A stretch of DNA of 64,000 nt from Venatoribacter cucullus (lineage in GTDB: Bacteria > Pseudomonadota > Gammaproteobacteria > Pseudomonadales > Oceanobacteraceae). The notes under the pieces are model-generated. The model was not told where the DNA came from. It saw nothing but the letters and a program-made list of their open reading frames with translations, and did no database searches. The DNA is taken from NCBI RefSeq assembly GCF_016132445.1, contig NZ_CP046056.1, positions 806,001 through 870,000 on the forward strand. The letters are read 5' to 3'. Below, one piece after another: positions 55,878 through 64,000 of the stretch (positions are counted from its first letter, which is position 1; every line of letters starts with the position of its first letter). Both the position numbers and the translations under genes were made by a program.

Positions 55878-55899
55878 AAACCCGCTTCGGCGGGTTTTT
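55878..55899 (+). terminator. Strong intrinsic terminator
   Basis: AAACCCGC-TTCG-GCGGGTTT followed by TTG: a tetraloop stem with T run after repeat island D, 50 bases before the next gene. It likely ends the block 2 transcript. Confidence 0.85.
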
Positions 55900-55949
55900 G
55901 TGTTTTTATGGTCTGGTTTTTTAACAGTGTTTTTTTAACAGGGTTTTGC

Positions 55950-56459
55950 ATGGTTACGCTGGGGTTAGTAAATCCGAAAGATGCCGCGAATGTGGGGTCG
56001 GTGTTGCGGGCGTTGGGTTGTTATGGCGCGGATGGGGTGGTGTATACCGGCACCCGTTACGATGTTGCGGCGCGGCATCATACCGATACCAAGAATCTGC
56101 GTGAGCAGGCGAATATCCGTAAGGTATCCGGTATGCAGGAGGCGCTGGCGCAGTTGCCGGCAGGTACGAAGCTGGTGTGTGTGGAGTTGGTGGTGGGGGC
56201 GGTGCCGTTACCGGAGTATCAGCACCCGCAGGATGCGTTGTATGTGTTCGGCCCGGAGGATGCCAGCCTGCCGGCCGATGTGGTGCAGGCGGCGGATGAT
56301 GTGGTGTACATCCCGACGGTGGGCTGTATGAACCTGGCGGCCACGGTGAATGTGCTGTTGTACGACCGGCTGGCGAAGCTGGGGCCGGCGGCGGGTATAC
56401 AGGCGGGGGATGCGTTGATAATGGCCAGCCGGGATAACCGGAATAGGTTAAGACGCTAA
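55950..56459 (+). CDS. TrmH/SpoU-family RNA methyltransferase
   Basis: 169 residues from ATG 55950 (the upstream frame is rejected). 'LGLVNPKDAANVGSVLRAL' is the SpoU motif 1, 'ALYVFGPEDASLPADVVQAA' motif 2 and 'VYIPTVGCMNLAATVNVLLY' motif 3, forming the knotted SAM site. It 2'-O-methylates a tRNA or rRNA ribose. Short single-domain form like TrmL, but the C34 specificity is not proven. It lies alone between repeat islands. Confidence 0.88.
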   Translation: MVTLGLVNPKDAANVGSVLRALGCYGADGVVYTGTRYDVAARHHTDTKNLREQANIRKVSGMQEALAQLPAGTKLVCVELVVGAVPLPEYQHPQDALYVFGPEDASLPADVVQAADDVVYIPTVGCMNLAATVNVLLYDRLAKLGPAAGIQAGDALIMASRDNRNRLRR

Positions 56460-56820
56460 ATGCCTGACGCTCGCTGCGCTGGACGGGAGACGGGAGACGG
56501 GAACGCGCAAGCAGCCCGCCGTTGGCGGGCATCGCGGCAGAAATGCCGCTCCTACAGTAAATTCGTTGGGCGTTGGGCGTGCTTGGTGTGTAGGAGTGAC
56601 ATTTTTGTCACGATTCGGGCCGGTAGGCTCGTTTATGCAGCGTTGATGTTTATTGGCCCGCCGTTGGCGGGCATCGCGGCAGAAATGCCGCTCGTACAGT
56701 AAATTCGTTGGGCGTTGGGCGTTGGGCGTGCCCGGTATGTTGCTACAACGCTCGCGGAACCCTCAACGCTGAACCTTGAACGGCTATTCGATTCGGGCCG
56801 GTAGGCTCGCCGAGTTCTGA
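56460..56820. repeat. Palindromic-repeat island E
   Basis: No gene. Starts with CTCGCTGCGCTGGACGGGAG microrepeats also seen at 17.38 and 58.46 kb, then GGCAGAAATGCC palindromes (about 56536, 56680), one GTGACATTTTTGTCAC palindrome (about 56596-56611), GCCCGCCGTTGGCGGGC hairpins and a GGGCGTTGGGCG microrepeat (56700-56730). Confidence 0.8.
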
Positions 56821-56826
56821 ATAAAA

Positions 56827-56886
56827 AAGACACCATTGTATCTTTTCGGCGTATAATTACGGCAATTTTAGATATTGGGGTGTCTT
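56827..56886 (+). promoter_or_regulatory. hipBA promoter and inverted-repeat operator
   Basis: AAGACACC (56827-56834) and GGTGTCTT (56879-56886) form an 8-bp inverted repeat around a perfect TATAAT -10 box (56852-56857); the second arm ends at the hipB ATG. This fits autorepression by HipB, although the half-site is unlike the E. coli TATCC/GGATA operator. Confidence 0.6.
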
Positions 56887-57165
56887 ATGGTCTCGCTGCT
56901 CTCCGCCCATGATGTACAAACCGCACTGGCTGCTTATGTGCAGCAACGGCGCAAAGCCCTGAAGTGGTCTCGGGCTGAGTTGGCTGTACGCAGTACCGTG
57001 CCGGCCCCTACTATTAAAAAATTTGAAACCACGGGTCAGATTTCCCTGCGCCAGTTGTTACTGCTGTGGCAGTGCGTCGATAACCTGCAACGCTTGCATG
57101 CTCTTACACAAGAATCTGCGCAAAAAGCCATGCCGCGCAGTCTGGCTGAGGTACTGGCCGAATGA
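56887..57165 (+). CDS. hipB: HipB-like XRE antitoxin
   Basis: 92 residues from ATG 56887 preceded by TTGGGGTG. A Cro/C1-type helix-turn-helix covers residues about 12-65 ('YVQQRRKALKWSRAELAVRS', 'APTIKKFE'). It should bind HipA and repress the pair through the flanking inverted repeat. The stop overlaps the hipA ATG (ATGA). Confidence 0.85.
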   Translation: MVSLLSAHDVQTALAAYVQQRRKALKWSRAELAVRSTVPAPTIKKFETTGQISLRQLLLLWQCVDNLQRLHALTQESAQKAMPRSLAEVLAE

Positions 57166-58457
57166 GTATGGAACCGATCCGGCAGTTAACCGTATGGCGC
57201 ACGTTCAGTGATGGCCTGAAGGTTGCTGCGGGCGGCCTGGCGCAAAACCGGCAGGGCGTGTTTTTTCAATACAATGAAGCCTATTTGCAGCAGTACCCGG
57301 CGTTATCGCCGTTCACTCTGAAAACCGATTCCAGCGTTCAGTTGGCACCTGCGCAACCTCACGCTGGTTTACATGGCGTGTTCGCCGACTCTTTGCCCGA
57401 TGGCTGGGGCTTATTGCTGATGGATCGGGTGTTTCGTCAGCATGGCATGTTACCCGCACAGGTAACTGCTATGGATCGGTTAGCCTTTGTCGGTAACAGC
57501 GGTACCGGTGCCTTAAGTTATACCCCCGCAACCCCTATTGCCCCGGCAGCAGACCAGCAGCCGGTTGATATCGCTAACCTCGGCTTGCAGGCTCAGGCGG
57601 TATTTGATGGACAAACGACCGATGTCCTGGCCGAATTGGTGGCGGCTGGCAGTTCTGGCGGTGCTCGCCCCAAAGCCCAGCTGTACTTTGCTAAGGGGAG
57701 CGAACAGGTCTGCCGTACCCGCCCGCTTGCTGGCGATGAGGCCTGGCTGGTGAAATTCACCTCGGCCAATTTACCCCTGGGCCATGAAGAGGGGCTGTGT
57801 GAAGCCACTTATTTAACGCTGGCCCAGCGGGCGGGGTTGCAGGTTCCCAATTGGCGTTTATTACCAGCGCCGCAAGCTTCCGGGGCACAAGCATGGCTTG
57901 CTGTGGAGCGGTTTGACCGGGTATGGCGGCCAGACGATGTGCCAGGCAGTTTGCATCTGCACAGTGCTTGCGGTTTGCTGGATGCCGATTTTCGTACTCC
58001 CAGCCTGGATTATCAGGATCTCATTAAAGCCAGCAGCCAGTTGTGCCGTAGCGTAAAAGCCGCGCAGCTGCAGTTTTTGCGCGCCGTTTTTAATTTGTTC
58101 GCTCTGAACCAGGATGACCACAGCAAAAACTGGGCGTTTCTGCAGATGGATAACGGCGACTGGCAGCCGGCTCCGTTCTACGACATTACCTTCAGCCCTG
58201 GCCGCTTTGGTGAGCACAGCACCGCTTATGCCGGTTACGGTAAAAACCCGCCGTTAAAAGCCCTGCAACGTCTGGCTGCCGAAGCAGGCTACGCCGACTG
58301 GCAACAAGCCCGCCAGCAAATCAGCGGTGTTTTGGCGGCGCTGGCAGGTTTTTCTGATGTTGCTAAGGCGTTGGGCGTCAGCCCGGAAACTACCCGGTTA
58401 ATACAGCAGCAGCTGAATCAGCAGTACCAATACCTGCGTGCTGGGCTGGATGTCTGA
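57162..58457 (+). CDS. hipA: HipA-like Ser/Thr kinase toxin
   Basis: 431 residues. HipA N-terminal domain ('GLHGVFADSLPDGWG', 'GNSGTGALSY'), then 'AAGSSGGARPKAQLYF' (P-loop-like), 'LVKFTSANLPLGHEEGLCEA' and the catalytic/Mg region 'NQDDHSKNWAFLQ' near residue 316 with 'YDITFSP' about 20 residues on. HipA kinases phosphorylate tRNA synthetases and cause growth arrest or persistence. Complete with its antitoxin; placed between repeat islands, which suggests a mobile or stabilising module. Confidence 0.93.
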   Translation: MSMEPIRQLTVWRTFSDGLKVAAGGLAQNRQGVFFQYNEAYLQQYPALSPFTLKTDSSVQLAPAQPHAGLHGVFADSLPDGWGLLLMDRVFRQHGMLPAQVTAMDRLAFVGNSGTGALSYTPATPIAPAADQQPVDIANLGLQAQAVFDGQTTDVLAELVAAGSSGGARPKAQLYFAKGSEQVCRTRPLAGDEAWLVKFTSANLPLGHEEGLCEATYLTLAQRAGLQVPNWRLLPAPQASGAQAWLAVERFDRVWRPDDVPGSLHLHSACGLLDADFRTPSLDYQDLIKASSQLCRSVKAAQLQFLRAVFNLFALNQDDHSKNWAFLQMDNGDWQPAPFYDITFSPGRFGEHSTAYAGYGKNPPLKALQRLAAEAGYADWQQARQQISGVLAALAGFSDVAKALGVSPETTRLIQQQLNQQYQYLRAGLDV

Positions 58458-58897
58458 TGCTTGTTGCCTGAAGCTCGCTGCGCTGGATGGGAGACGCTGC
58501 TGTCGTGGGGTGTTGAGGGTTAGGCGTTGGGCGTGCTCGGGGTGTAGGAGTGACATTTTTGTCACGAATCGGGCTGCCAGGCCCGTTTATGCAGCGTTGC
58601 TGTTCATTGGCCCGCCGTTGGCGGGCATCGCGGCAGAAATGCCGCTCCTACATTGCTCGCTGAACCCTTAACGCCGAACGTCGAACTTTGAACGCCAAAC
58701 CTTGAACGGCCAATCGATTGGGCCGGGAAAACCGTCAGGGACGCTGGGTTTTGTGGGATTAGGATTTTGTGGGAGCGGGAATCGCCATGGATGGTGTGAA
58801 TGCCGGTTTTGCCGGAGCAAAAACCGGTCCATGCCCGCGAATCGGCCCTATAGGCCGCCTGGATAATAATCGGCCCCGCAGGGACCGATTATGCAAA
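58458..58897. repeat. Palindromic-repeat island F
   Basis: No gene. CTCGCTGCGCTGGATGGGAG microrepeat, one GTGACATTTTTGTCAC palindrome (about 58551-58566), a GGCCCGCCGTTGGCGGGC hairpin, GGCAGAAATGCC palindrome (58633-58644), ACGCCGAACGTCGAAC microrepeats, and a CCGGTTTTTGC-type hairpin (58799-58836) related to the extra hairpin in island B. Confidence 0.8.
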
Positions 58898-60148
58898 TCA
58901 GGAAGTAACGGGTACCCCGTTGGCCTTCTCTTGCTGAATATCCAGTGTGGCATCCAGTGATGCATAGCCAACAAAATCCGGCTTTTTAGTATTTATTACA
59001 TGGAAGATAAGCGCAAAATCACGCCATTCGTAGTTCTTTTCAAGGTGAGAATCCAGCCGAGAAAGGCTTAACGCTACCGAATAGTTGCCTTTGCCGATAT
59101 TGGCATTAAAGCTGTACCGGTATACTACTCTGTCGCCCGCTTTAAGGTTTGTTAACGGTCGATTGATACGATGGGTGTTTATGCCGTAAATAGCCTGGCC
59201 CATGCGGTCTTTAATCATAAAGCCGAGCACTAATCGGTCAATGTCCTGGTTAACGTCTGCCGTTATTTGCAGCGTGACGGCTGTTCCGGTTTCTATTACA
59301 TCAACCTGCTTTCCGTCGGCATTCAGCAGTATCACATCTGCAATACTGGCTTCGCCTGTGCCCGAAATTGTACGGATTTTGTTGTCGGCCAGACGCTCCT
59401 GGCGAATAGTACTTTGTTCGCGTTCTGCAATCATGGCGCTGAAGTAGTCCATTACTTCTTCGGGCGCGCCTTCCATTTTCAGGCGGCCTTTATCCAGTAA
59501 TATGGCGCGGTCGCAGATTGTTTGTATGGCTTGCCGGTCATGCGAAACAATTAACAGTGTGGTACCCAGTTTGCGGAACTCACGTATGCGGTCGAAGCTT
59601 TTATGCTGAAAGTAGGCGTCACCTACCGATAAGGCTTCGTCCACAATCAGAATATCCGGGCGCCTGGCGGTCGCTACGCTGAATGCCAGCCGCATCTGCA
59701 TGCCGCTGGAATAGGTGCGCACAGGTTGATCCATGTATTCACCGATTTCGGCAAAAGCTTCAATATCGGGCATCAGCTGGTGCAGTTCTTCTACGGTCAT
59801 GCCCAATAGCTGTCCGGCCATAAAGACATTTTGACGGCCGGTAAATTCGTGGTGAAAGCCCATGCCCAGTTCCAGCAGCGCTGCTACCCGGCCTTCAAAA
59901 CGGATGTGGCCACTATTGGGTTGGGTTGTGCCGGTAATCATTTTAAGCAGGGTACTTTTGCCCGCACCGTTAACACCAATAATGCCCAGTGCCTCTCCAG
60001 GGTTAACCTGAAAATTAATATCTTGTACCACCCAGTGCAGCTGGTGGCGTGGGCCGGTAAAAGGGAGAAGCCATTCGGCAAGCCGTGACCAGCGGGTTGG
60101 GTATTGGCGGTAGGCTTTACCAAGATTTGTTACCTGAATTGTTCCCAT
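58898..60148 (-). CDS. wzt: Polysaccharide ABC exporter ATPase (Wzt) with carbohydrate-binding domain
   Basis: 416 residues. ABC domain with Walker A 'GVNGAGKST' (58-66), signature 'YSSGMQMRLAFSVA' and 'DILIVDEALSVGD'. Residues about 260-416 form the extra C-terminal beta domain ('VLGFMIKDRMGQAIYGINTH', 'GNYSVALSL') found in Wzt proteins that recognise a chain-end modification, as in E. coli O9a. With Wzm it exports finished O-chain across the inner membrane. Start overlaps the wzm stop. Most likely partner of the rhamnan genes in block 1. Confidence 0.94.
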   Translation of the reverse strand: MGTIQVTNLGKAYRQYPTRWSRLAEWLLPFTGPRHQLHWVVQDINFQVNPGEALGIIGVNGAGKSTLLKMITGTTQPNSGHIRFEGRVAALLELGMGFHHEFTGRQNVFMAGQLLGMTVEELHQLMPDIEAFAEIGEYMDQPVRTYSSGMQMRLAFSVATARRPDILIVDEALSVGDAYFQHKSFDRIREFRKLGTTLLIVSHDRQAIQTICDRAILLDKGRLKMEGAPEEVMDYFSAMIAEREQSTIRQERLADNKIRTISGTGEASIADVILLNADGKQVDVIETGTAVTLQITADVNQDIDRLVLGFMIKDRMGQAIYGINTHRINRPLTNLKAGDRVVYRYSFNANIGKGNYSVALSLSRLDSHLEKNYEWRDFALIFHVINTKKPDFVGYASLDATLDIQQEKANGVPVTS

Positions 60149-60945
60149 CAGAGTTCATCCACCATTTCACCCGCGCGTTTGCGGAACATTGATAACGCCA
60201 GCAAACTTAAAACTATCGATACGACTGCCATTGGCCACAGTGAGTGCCATGCAGGCGCTACGCCTTGTACAAAGATCCCTTGATAGGCTTGTACCAGCGG
60301 AGTCATAGGATTCCATGCCAGTATGCTAGCAATGTTGTCTGGCAATATACTGGGTGGGTAGATAATAGGCGTAAACCAGAACCAGAATTGCAGCACAATC
60401 CCGGTTAGCTGGCCTACATCGCGAAAGAATACGTTCAGTATGCCCAGAATAATGCCCAGTGAGGCTGCAAAGATAACTTGTATTAATAGCACCGGCAGCA
60501 TGGCCAATACCACCCAACCAGGAAAGTTACCGGTAATAACCAGAAAACCGATAAACAACCCAAAGATAATGGTGAAGTTAAGCAGGGCATTCAGTACCAC
60601 GATAATAGGCAAACAAATGCGGGGGAAGCTGAGCTTTTTCAATAATGAGGCGTGCTCAAGAAATACCCCTTGGCTGCGTCCGATAATTTCGGCAAAAAGC
60701 CCCCAGGTAAGCAGGCCAGCACATAGGTAAATACCATAACCGAAATCGTTGGCAACACCGGGCAGTCTTGCTTGCATCAGTTGCGAGAAGATGACGGTGT
60801 AAACAATGATCATGGCCAGCGGGTTAAGAATTGTCCACACGGCTCCCAATAGCGAGTTGCGGTAGCGGGTCTGGAACTCCCGTTGTACGCTGCCTATAAC
60901 GAAGCCCCGGTATTGCCAGAGGGATTTAAACATTGCGGTGGCCAT
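60148..60945 (-). CDS. wzm: Polysaccharide ABC exporter permease (Wzm)
   Basis: 265 residues with six transmembrane helices and the ABC-2 start 'YRGFVIGSVQREFQTRYRNS' and 'LLGAVWTILNPLAMIIVYTV'. It forms the channel for the polyprenol-linked polysaccharide. The start overlaps the upstream methyltransferase by 20 bases; ATG 60933 is an alternative four codons in. No Shine-Dalgarno is visible for either. Confidence 0.93.
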   Translation of the reverse strand: MATAMFKSLWQYRGFVIGSVQREFQTRYRNSLLGAVWTILNPLAMIIVYTVIFSQLMQARLPGVANDFGYGIYLCAGLLTWGLFAEIIGRSQGVFLEHASLLKKLSFPRICLPIIVVLNALLNFTIIFGLFIGFLVITGNFPGWVVLAMLPVLLIQVIFAASLGIILGILNVFFRDVGQLTGIVLQFWFWFTPIIYPPSILPDNIASILAWNPMTPLVQAYQGIFVQGVAPAWHSLWPMAVVSIVLSLLALSMFRKRAGEMVDEL

Positions 60946-61777
60946 GGTTGTTGAGGGCTAATTCATTTTGGGGCTTACGAGCAATGATGATCTGACTCTT
61001 CGGCATTGCATCATCCAGTGCTTTTTTGATTTTTTCACCGTCAGGCATTTTTAGTAGTGTTTCCCACGTGCTATTCCAGTATTTCAGCAAGGGGTGCAAG
61101 GGAGAATTCAGATCTTGGTTACAGGTCCAGAAAAAGGACCAGAAGATTGACCAATAAAATCCATAACTACTGCGCTTTTCTATAACTAATCCCGCGTCTG
61201 TAATAAGTTTAGAAAAATCATCGTTTGAGAAGATGTTTATGTGGAAAGGCTTTTCAAAATAAAGTGCAGGTGCTACTTTCTTCTGTACTTCTTCACTCAG
61301 CGGATCTGGAACACTCAATAAGTAGAGCGCCCCGGGCTTGCCGACACGAACAAGCTCTTGAATAAAGATGACCGGATTTTCTACATGCTCAATTACTTCA
61401 GTGCATACTATTCGATCAAATTTGTTATCAGATAGAGCTAAGGGGGCAGAGTTGCTTACTAAGCCATGGAGTGCTCGCGCCTTGCTATTTTTTAATCTTT
61501 CGAGCGTTGAATTAACCATTAATGGGTCAATGTCAACAAAAGTGATTTCCGCTCTCTGGTTGGCGCAGAAGTTAGAGTTTCCACCTTCGCCACAGCCAAC
61601 ATCCAAAACATGATGCTCGGGTTTTATATCGAAACCAGTAAATAGTTCATTGGTTTCATTTTGAAACCAGCCACTAAGGCAGGCGTCTTGTAAACTGCAG
61701 TCAGCAGATATTTCTTGCCCTGATGGCATTGTGGTGTCTTGTTTTCCGAACAGGTAGTTTTTGATACGACTCAGCAT
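60926..61777 (-). CDS. SAM methyltransferase, candidate O-chain terminator (copy 1)
   Basis: 283 residues. 'HVLDVGCGEGGNSNFCAN' (motif I), 'TFVDIDPLMV' and 'DRIVCTEVIEHVENPVIFI' are class I methyltransferase motifs; 'LYLLSVPDP' follows. Its last 20 bases overlap wzm. A Wzt with a chain-end binding domain needs a terminal modification, so this enzyme may methylate the O-chain end. A close relative lies at 62004-62855; both end '...LPKSQI(I/V)IARKP'. Confidence 0.82.
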   Translation of the reverse strand: MLSRIKNYLFGKQDTTMPSGQEISADCSLQDACLSGWFQNETNELFTGFDIKPEHHVLDVGCGEGGNSNFCANQRAEITFVDIDPLMVNSTLERLKNSKARALHGLVSNSAPLALSDNKFDRIVCTEVIEHVENPVIFIQELVRVGKPGALYLLSVPDPLSEEVQKKVAPALYFEKPFHINIFSNDDFSKLITDAGLVIEKRSSYGFYWSIFWSFFWTCNQDLNSPLHPLLKYWNSTWETLLKMPDGEKIKKALDDAMPKSQIIIARKPQNELALNNHGHRNV

Positions 61778-61791
61778 TTAGATTCCCGGTA

Positions 61792-62003
61792 TTACTTTTG
61801 AATGATTTTATATTCGGATGTTGATGGTTTAATTTTCTGGTCTTGGTTCTCAAAACGCTCCGCTATGCGGGCGCCACGCTTGCGCAATGGCATTTCAATA
61901 AACCGATAGTTAAGCTCACTGGAAACGATAATTAAGATAGTGGCTGTAAGTAAGTAATGCCAGAATAAACTATTGCTTGGAACTTGTTCATTAAGTGGCT
62001 CGA
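61792..62003 (-). pseudogene. Acyltransferase-3 C-terminal remnant
   Basis: Between the two methyltransferase genes a minus-strand frame reads a membrane helix 'YLLTATILIIVSSELNY' and 'RFIEMPLRKRG', the end of OafA/YrhL-type O-acetyltransferases, then a stop at 61792. Only about 65 residues survive; the rest is missing at the boundary with the upstream gene. Confidence 0.75.
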
Positions 62004-62855
62004 TTATGGCTTTCGGGCGATAACGATCTGGCTTTTGGGTAATGCCTCATCCAGCGCTTTTCGGATGGGTTCTGCTTCAGGAAGGCTAATGAGGCGATCC
62101 CATATTGAAGCCCAGTCATCTAGGATCGGATAAAAAGGCGGTTGAACACCGTTGTGAGAGGTTTCTCTGGCAGGTGTTTTTGCTGCTTTATCACAAGCCC
62201 ACAACAGGCAGATCCAAATATTCCAGAAAAATCCATAGCCTGTATGGTCTATAACCTCAAGGCCAGCCTCTGTCACCAGATTGGCCAGTTTTTCTTTACT
62301 AAAAATATGAATGTGATTGGGTTTCTGAAAATATTCTGGTGGCGCAAAAGGTTTTTGCAGGTTTTCTGATGCTGCATCAGGAACCGAAATCAGATAGAGG
62401 GCGCCTGGTTTGCCAATACGCGCCAGTTCCGCCATAACAGCCGCCGGATCGTCTACATGCTCAAGCATTTCCATGGAGATAACCCGGGTGGCAAGATTGC
62501 TTTCCAGTGGCAGGGGCATGCAATTGGTTACAACGCCCTGGTGGCTACGGGCTGGTGTTTCTTTTACTTTTTCGGTAAGCCTATCAATGCTGTCCTGACC
62601 GATATCACAGTAAACAACGTGTGCTCCGGTTCTGGCGCAAAATAAGGTGGCACCACCGGCGCCGCAGCCTACATCCACTACGGTATCTCCAGCACTGATC
62701 GGAAAACCACGGAATAGTTCGTTCTGATCGTTCTGGTACCAGCCTGCTCTGACTGCATCTTTCAAACCAACATCGCGGGAGTCAGAAAATTCTGGGTTTA
62801 ACTTCTTCTTTTCCCATTCTGCTAATGAGGGAACCTGTAGCCATGTTGGAATCAT
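62004..62855 (-). CDS. SAM methyltransferase, candidate O-chain terminator (copy 2)
   Basis: 283 residues. 'VVDVGCGAGGATLFCAR' (motif I), 'VYCDIGQDSI', 'VISMEMLEHVDDPAAVM' and 'LYLISVPDA' mirror copy 1 in order and length. The tandem pair is probably the result of duplication with an acyltransferase once between them. Start overlaps the upstream glycosyltransferase by 4 bases. Confidence 0.82.
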   Translation of the reverse strand: MIPTWLQVPSLAEWEKKKLNPEFSDSRDVGLKDAVRAGWYQNDQNELFRGFPISAGDTVVDVGCGAGGATLFCARTGAHVVYCDIGQDSIDRLTEKVKETPARSHQGVVTNCMPLPLESNLATRVISMEMLEHVDDPAAVMAELARIGKPGALYLISVPDAASENLQKPFAPPEYFQKPNHIHIFSKEKLANLVTEAGLEVIDHTGYGFFWNIWICLLWACDKAAKTPARETSHNGVQPPFYPILDDWASIWDRLISLPEAEPIRKALDEALPKSQIVIARKP

Positions 62856-64000
62856 ACGGGGAATGTCTCGTTAATGATTTGTTGTACCAGTTTGTTCAGC
62901 CGATTTTCAGCGATGTCTATTGAACAATGCTGCTGCATTTGCTGTATGGCTGCGTTGCTCATTTGCTGATATTTTTGCTGATCCGCACAGAAGCATTCAT
63001 AGGCATCACGATAGGCCTTGCATAGCGATGTCCAATCAATTTGCTGGCGCAGGGTACGGTAGGCAACCCGTGGATCGTGTGGCCATGTGGTGGCATCGGC
63101 CCAGCTGTCAATAACGAAGGCAATGTCGTTATTAATGTAGTCGGCCAGGGCAGAATGGCAGGGCGCAACCGCCGGTTTGCCGCAGGATAAATATTCCATT
63201 AGAGGCAGGCATTGGCCTTCGCCGTACGAGGCATTAACGGTAAAGTGGCTTTGCTGCAGTAGGCTTTGGTAGGCATTGTTATCCAAAAAACCGTGCAGCA
63301 GTACAACACGGCAACGGTATGGTTCCAGTCTTGGGAAGGCCATTAATACATCATGCAACGCTTGCCGATGGTCGCGGTGCCCCAGTTTGAAAACCAATGT
63401 GGCATTGGGTTCATCTTTGAATGTATGGCAAAAGGCGGTGAGCATATCCAGCCAGTTTTTACGTCCGTCACGCGGGTTAAACAAGCTGGTAAACACCACA
63501 CCGCTAAGCGTTAGTTGGCAATGGCCTGGCTCCCACGGGTTGGCACGTTGTGCCCAATGGTCAGGTGTTTTGCGCATCCATTTGGGCAATATGGGGGCTA
63601 GTACTTGCTGATACCAGGCAATTATATGTTCCAGTGTTATGCGTTTGGCGCTTTTTGGTGTGCGCTGAAAGCCGCGATTGAGATCAACCGTAATTTGTCC
63701 CCGTGCTTCAGCAACGGCGCGGATAATATCTTCTTCGGTTGGCAGCCAGCGGGTGAAGTCCGGATCGTGACTGTCAAAGATAATGCCGCGTTGCAGCTCA
63801 ATAGGCTGGTTGTCTGCCATGGTTGCGCGGTTGCGGGTATTTTCCATGCGATCCCAGAGCGGTGCCGGAATATCAATAACAGGGAAATCCGGCCCCATCA
63901 TTTGAGTTACAATATCGGCACTTTGACGAGAGTGGACAATAGCGCCGGCACATTGTTGCAGGCACCACTGCCAATTATGTTCTGGTCTGTCTGCCCACCA
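62852..64000 (-). CDS. Glycosyltransferase family 1/4, 5' end outside window
   Basis: The frame stays open past the ATG at 63901 to the window edge ('WWADRPEHNWQWCLQQCAGA' precedes it), so the gene starts beyond 64000. It has 'SLFNPRDGRKNWLDMLTAF' (nucleotide-sugar side), 'VVLLHGFLDNNAYQSLL' and 'NASYGEGQCLPLMEYLSCGK', a GT4-like C-terminal motif with GQCLP in place of GFGLP. It probably adds a sugar of the exported chain or its cap. First visible gene of the minus-strand wzm-wzt operon. Confidence 0.82.
   Translation of the reverse strand, partial: WWADRPEHNWQWCLQQCAGAIVHSRQSADIVTQMMGPDFPVIDIPAPLWDRMENTRNRATMADNQPIELQRGIIFDSHDPDFTRWLPTEEDIIRAVAEARGQITVDLNRGFQRTPKSAKRITLEHIIAWYQQVLAPILPKWMRKTPDHWAQRANPWEPGHCQLTLSGVVFTSLFNPRDGRKNWLDMLTAFCHTFKDEPNATLVFKLGHRDHRQALHDVLMAFPRLEPYRCRVVLLHGFLDNNAYQSLLQQSHFTVNASYGEGQCLPLMEYLSCGKPAVAPCHSALADYINNDIAFVIDSWADATTWPHDPRVAYRTLRQQIDWTSLCKAYRDAYECFCADQQKYQQMSNAAIQQMQQHCSIDIAENRLNKLVQQIINETFPV

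Noticed and set aside
55954-56532. 192-codon minus-strand frame opposite the TrmH-family gene
   Set aside because: Proline/serine-rich translation typical of a GC-rich shadow; the opposite strand has all three SpoU motifs.

Overview
The window looks like a chromosomal segment from a marine-type gammaproteobacterium, probably Oceanospirillales or close to Pseudomonadales. This is inferred from gene content: an MvaT-like H-NS protein, the ihfB-lapA-lapB-pyrF order, RNase II, a DUF1329 protein, and a polysaccharide locus reminiscent of the Pseudomonas common (A-band) and serotype-specific antigens. No rRNA, tRNA, CRISPR array or replication origin was seen.

Left part (1-20.1 kb) is ordinary chromosome of even, fairly high GC. 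It holds a partial PLP enzyme, feoAB with a Fur-like site, an MvaT-like silencer, RNase II, a Tat-exported PhoD phosphatase behind a good Pho box, a methyltransferase/MBL hydrolase pair, msrA, an orphan ParA, a TatD nuclease, a Yip1 membrane protein, DUF1329, a lytic transglycosylase with a second methyltransferase, two small uncharacterised genes, then ihfB-lapA-lapB-pyrF. A short palindromic repeat sits inside the pyrF coding sequence.

Surface-polysaccharide block 1 (20.1-35.4 kb) starts with rfaH. An ops/JUMPstart-like leader follows directly, then manC, manB, a three-module GT4 glycosyltransferase, a gtrB/gtrA/GT-C glucosylation-like module, gmd, rmd and two GT4 enzymes resembling WbpY and WbpZ. 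Together these predict GDP-D-rhamnose synthesis and a rhamnan-like chain. The matching exporter is probably wzm-wzt at 58.9-60.9 kb on the other strand, with two methyltransferases and a further glycosyltransferase upstream that could cap and finish the chain.

Block 2 (38.3-55.2 kb) is largely AT-rich and looks acquired. It carries galU, two ugd copies, a Wzx flippase, a frameshifted F420-hydrogenase-beta-like gene with a G9 tract, a pyruvyl transferase, an EpsG-type polymerase, GT2 enzymes, an asparagine-synthase-like protein, an epimerase and a small phosphoglycosyl transferase. This is a Wzx/Wzy-type pathway. Its right half is damaged: truncated AAA ATPase, pgm and galE genes lie beside ISAs1, IS66 and IS5-family sequences.

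The two blocks are separated and flanked by non-coding islands (35.4-36.2, 37.4-38.3, 39.2-39.5, 55.2-55.9, 56.5-56.8, 58.5-58.9 kb) made of palindromic mosaic repeats. Within them is a roughly 95-bp module with an outer stem closing two hairpins. Its copies keep the architecture while the stem sequences change in compensating fashion, which I regard as the most novel signal here. A second copy of the rfaH-linked leader lies at 35.5 kb with no gene directly behind it. A hipBA toxin-antitoxin pair, an orphan antitoxin and a phosphoribosyltransferase gene are embedded among the repeats.
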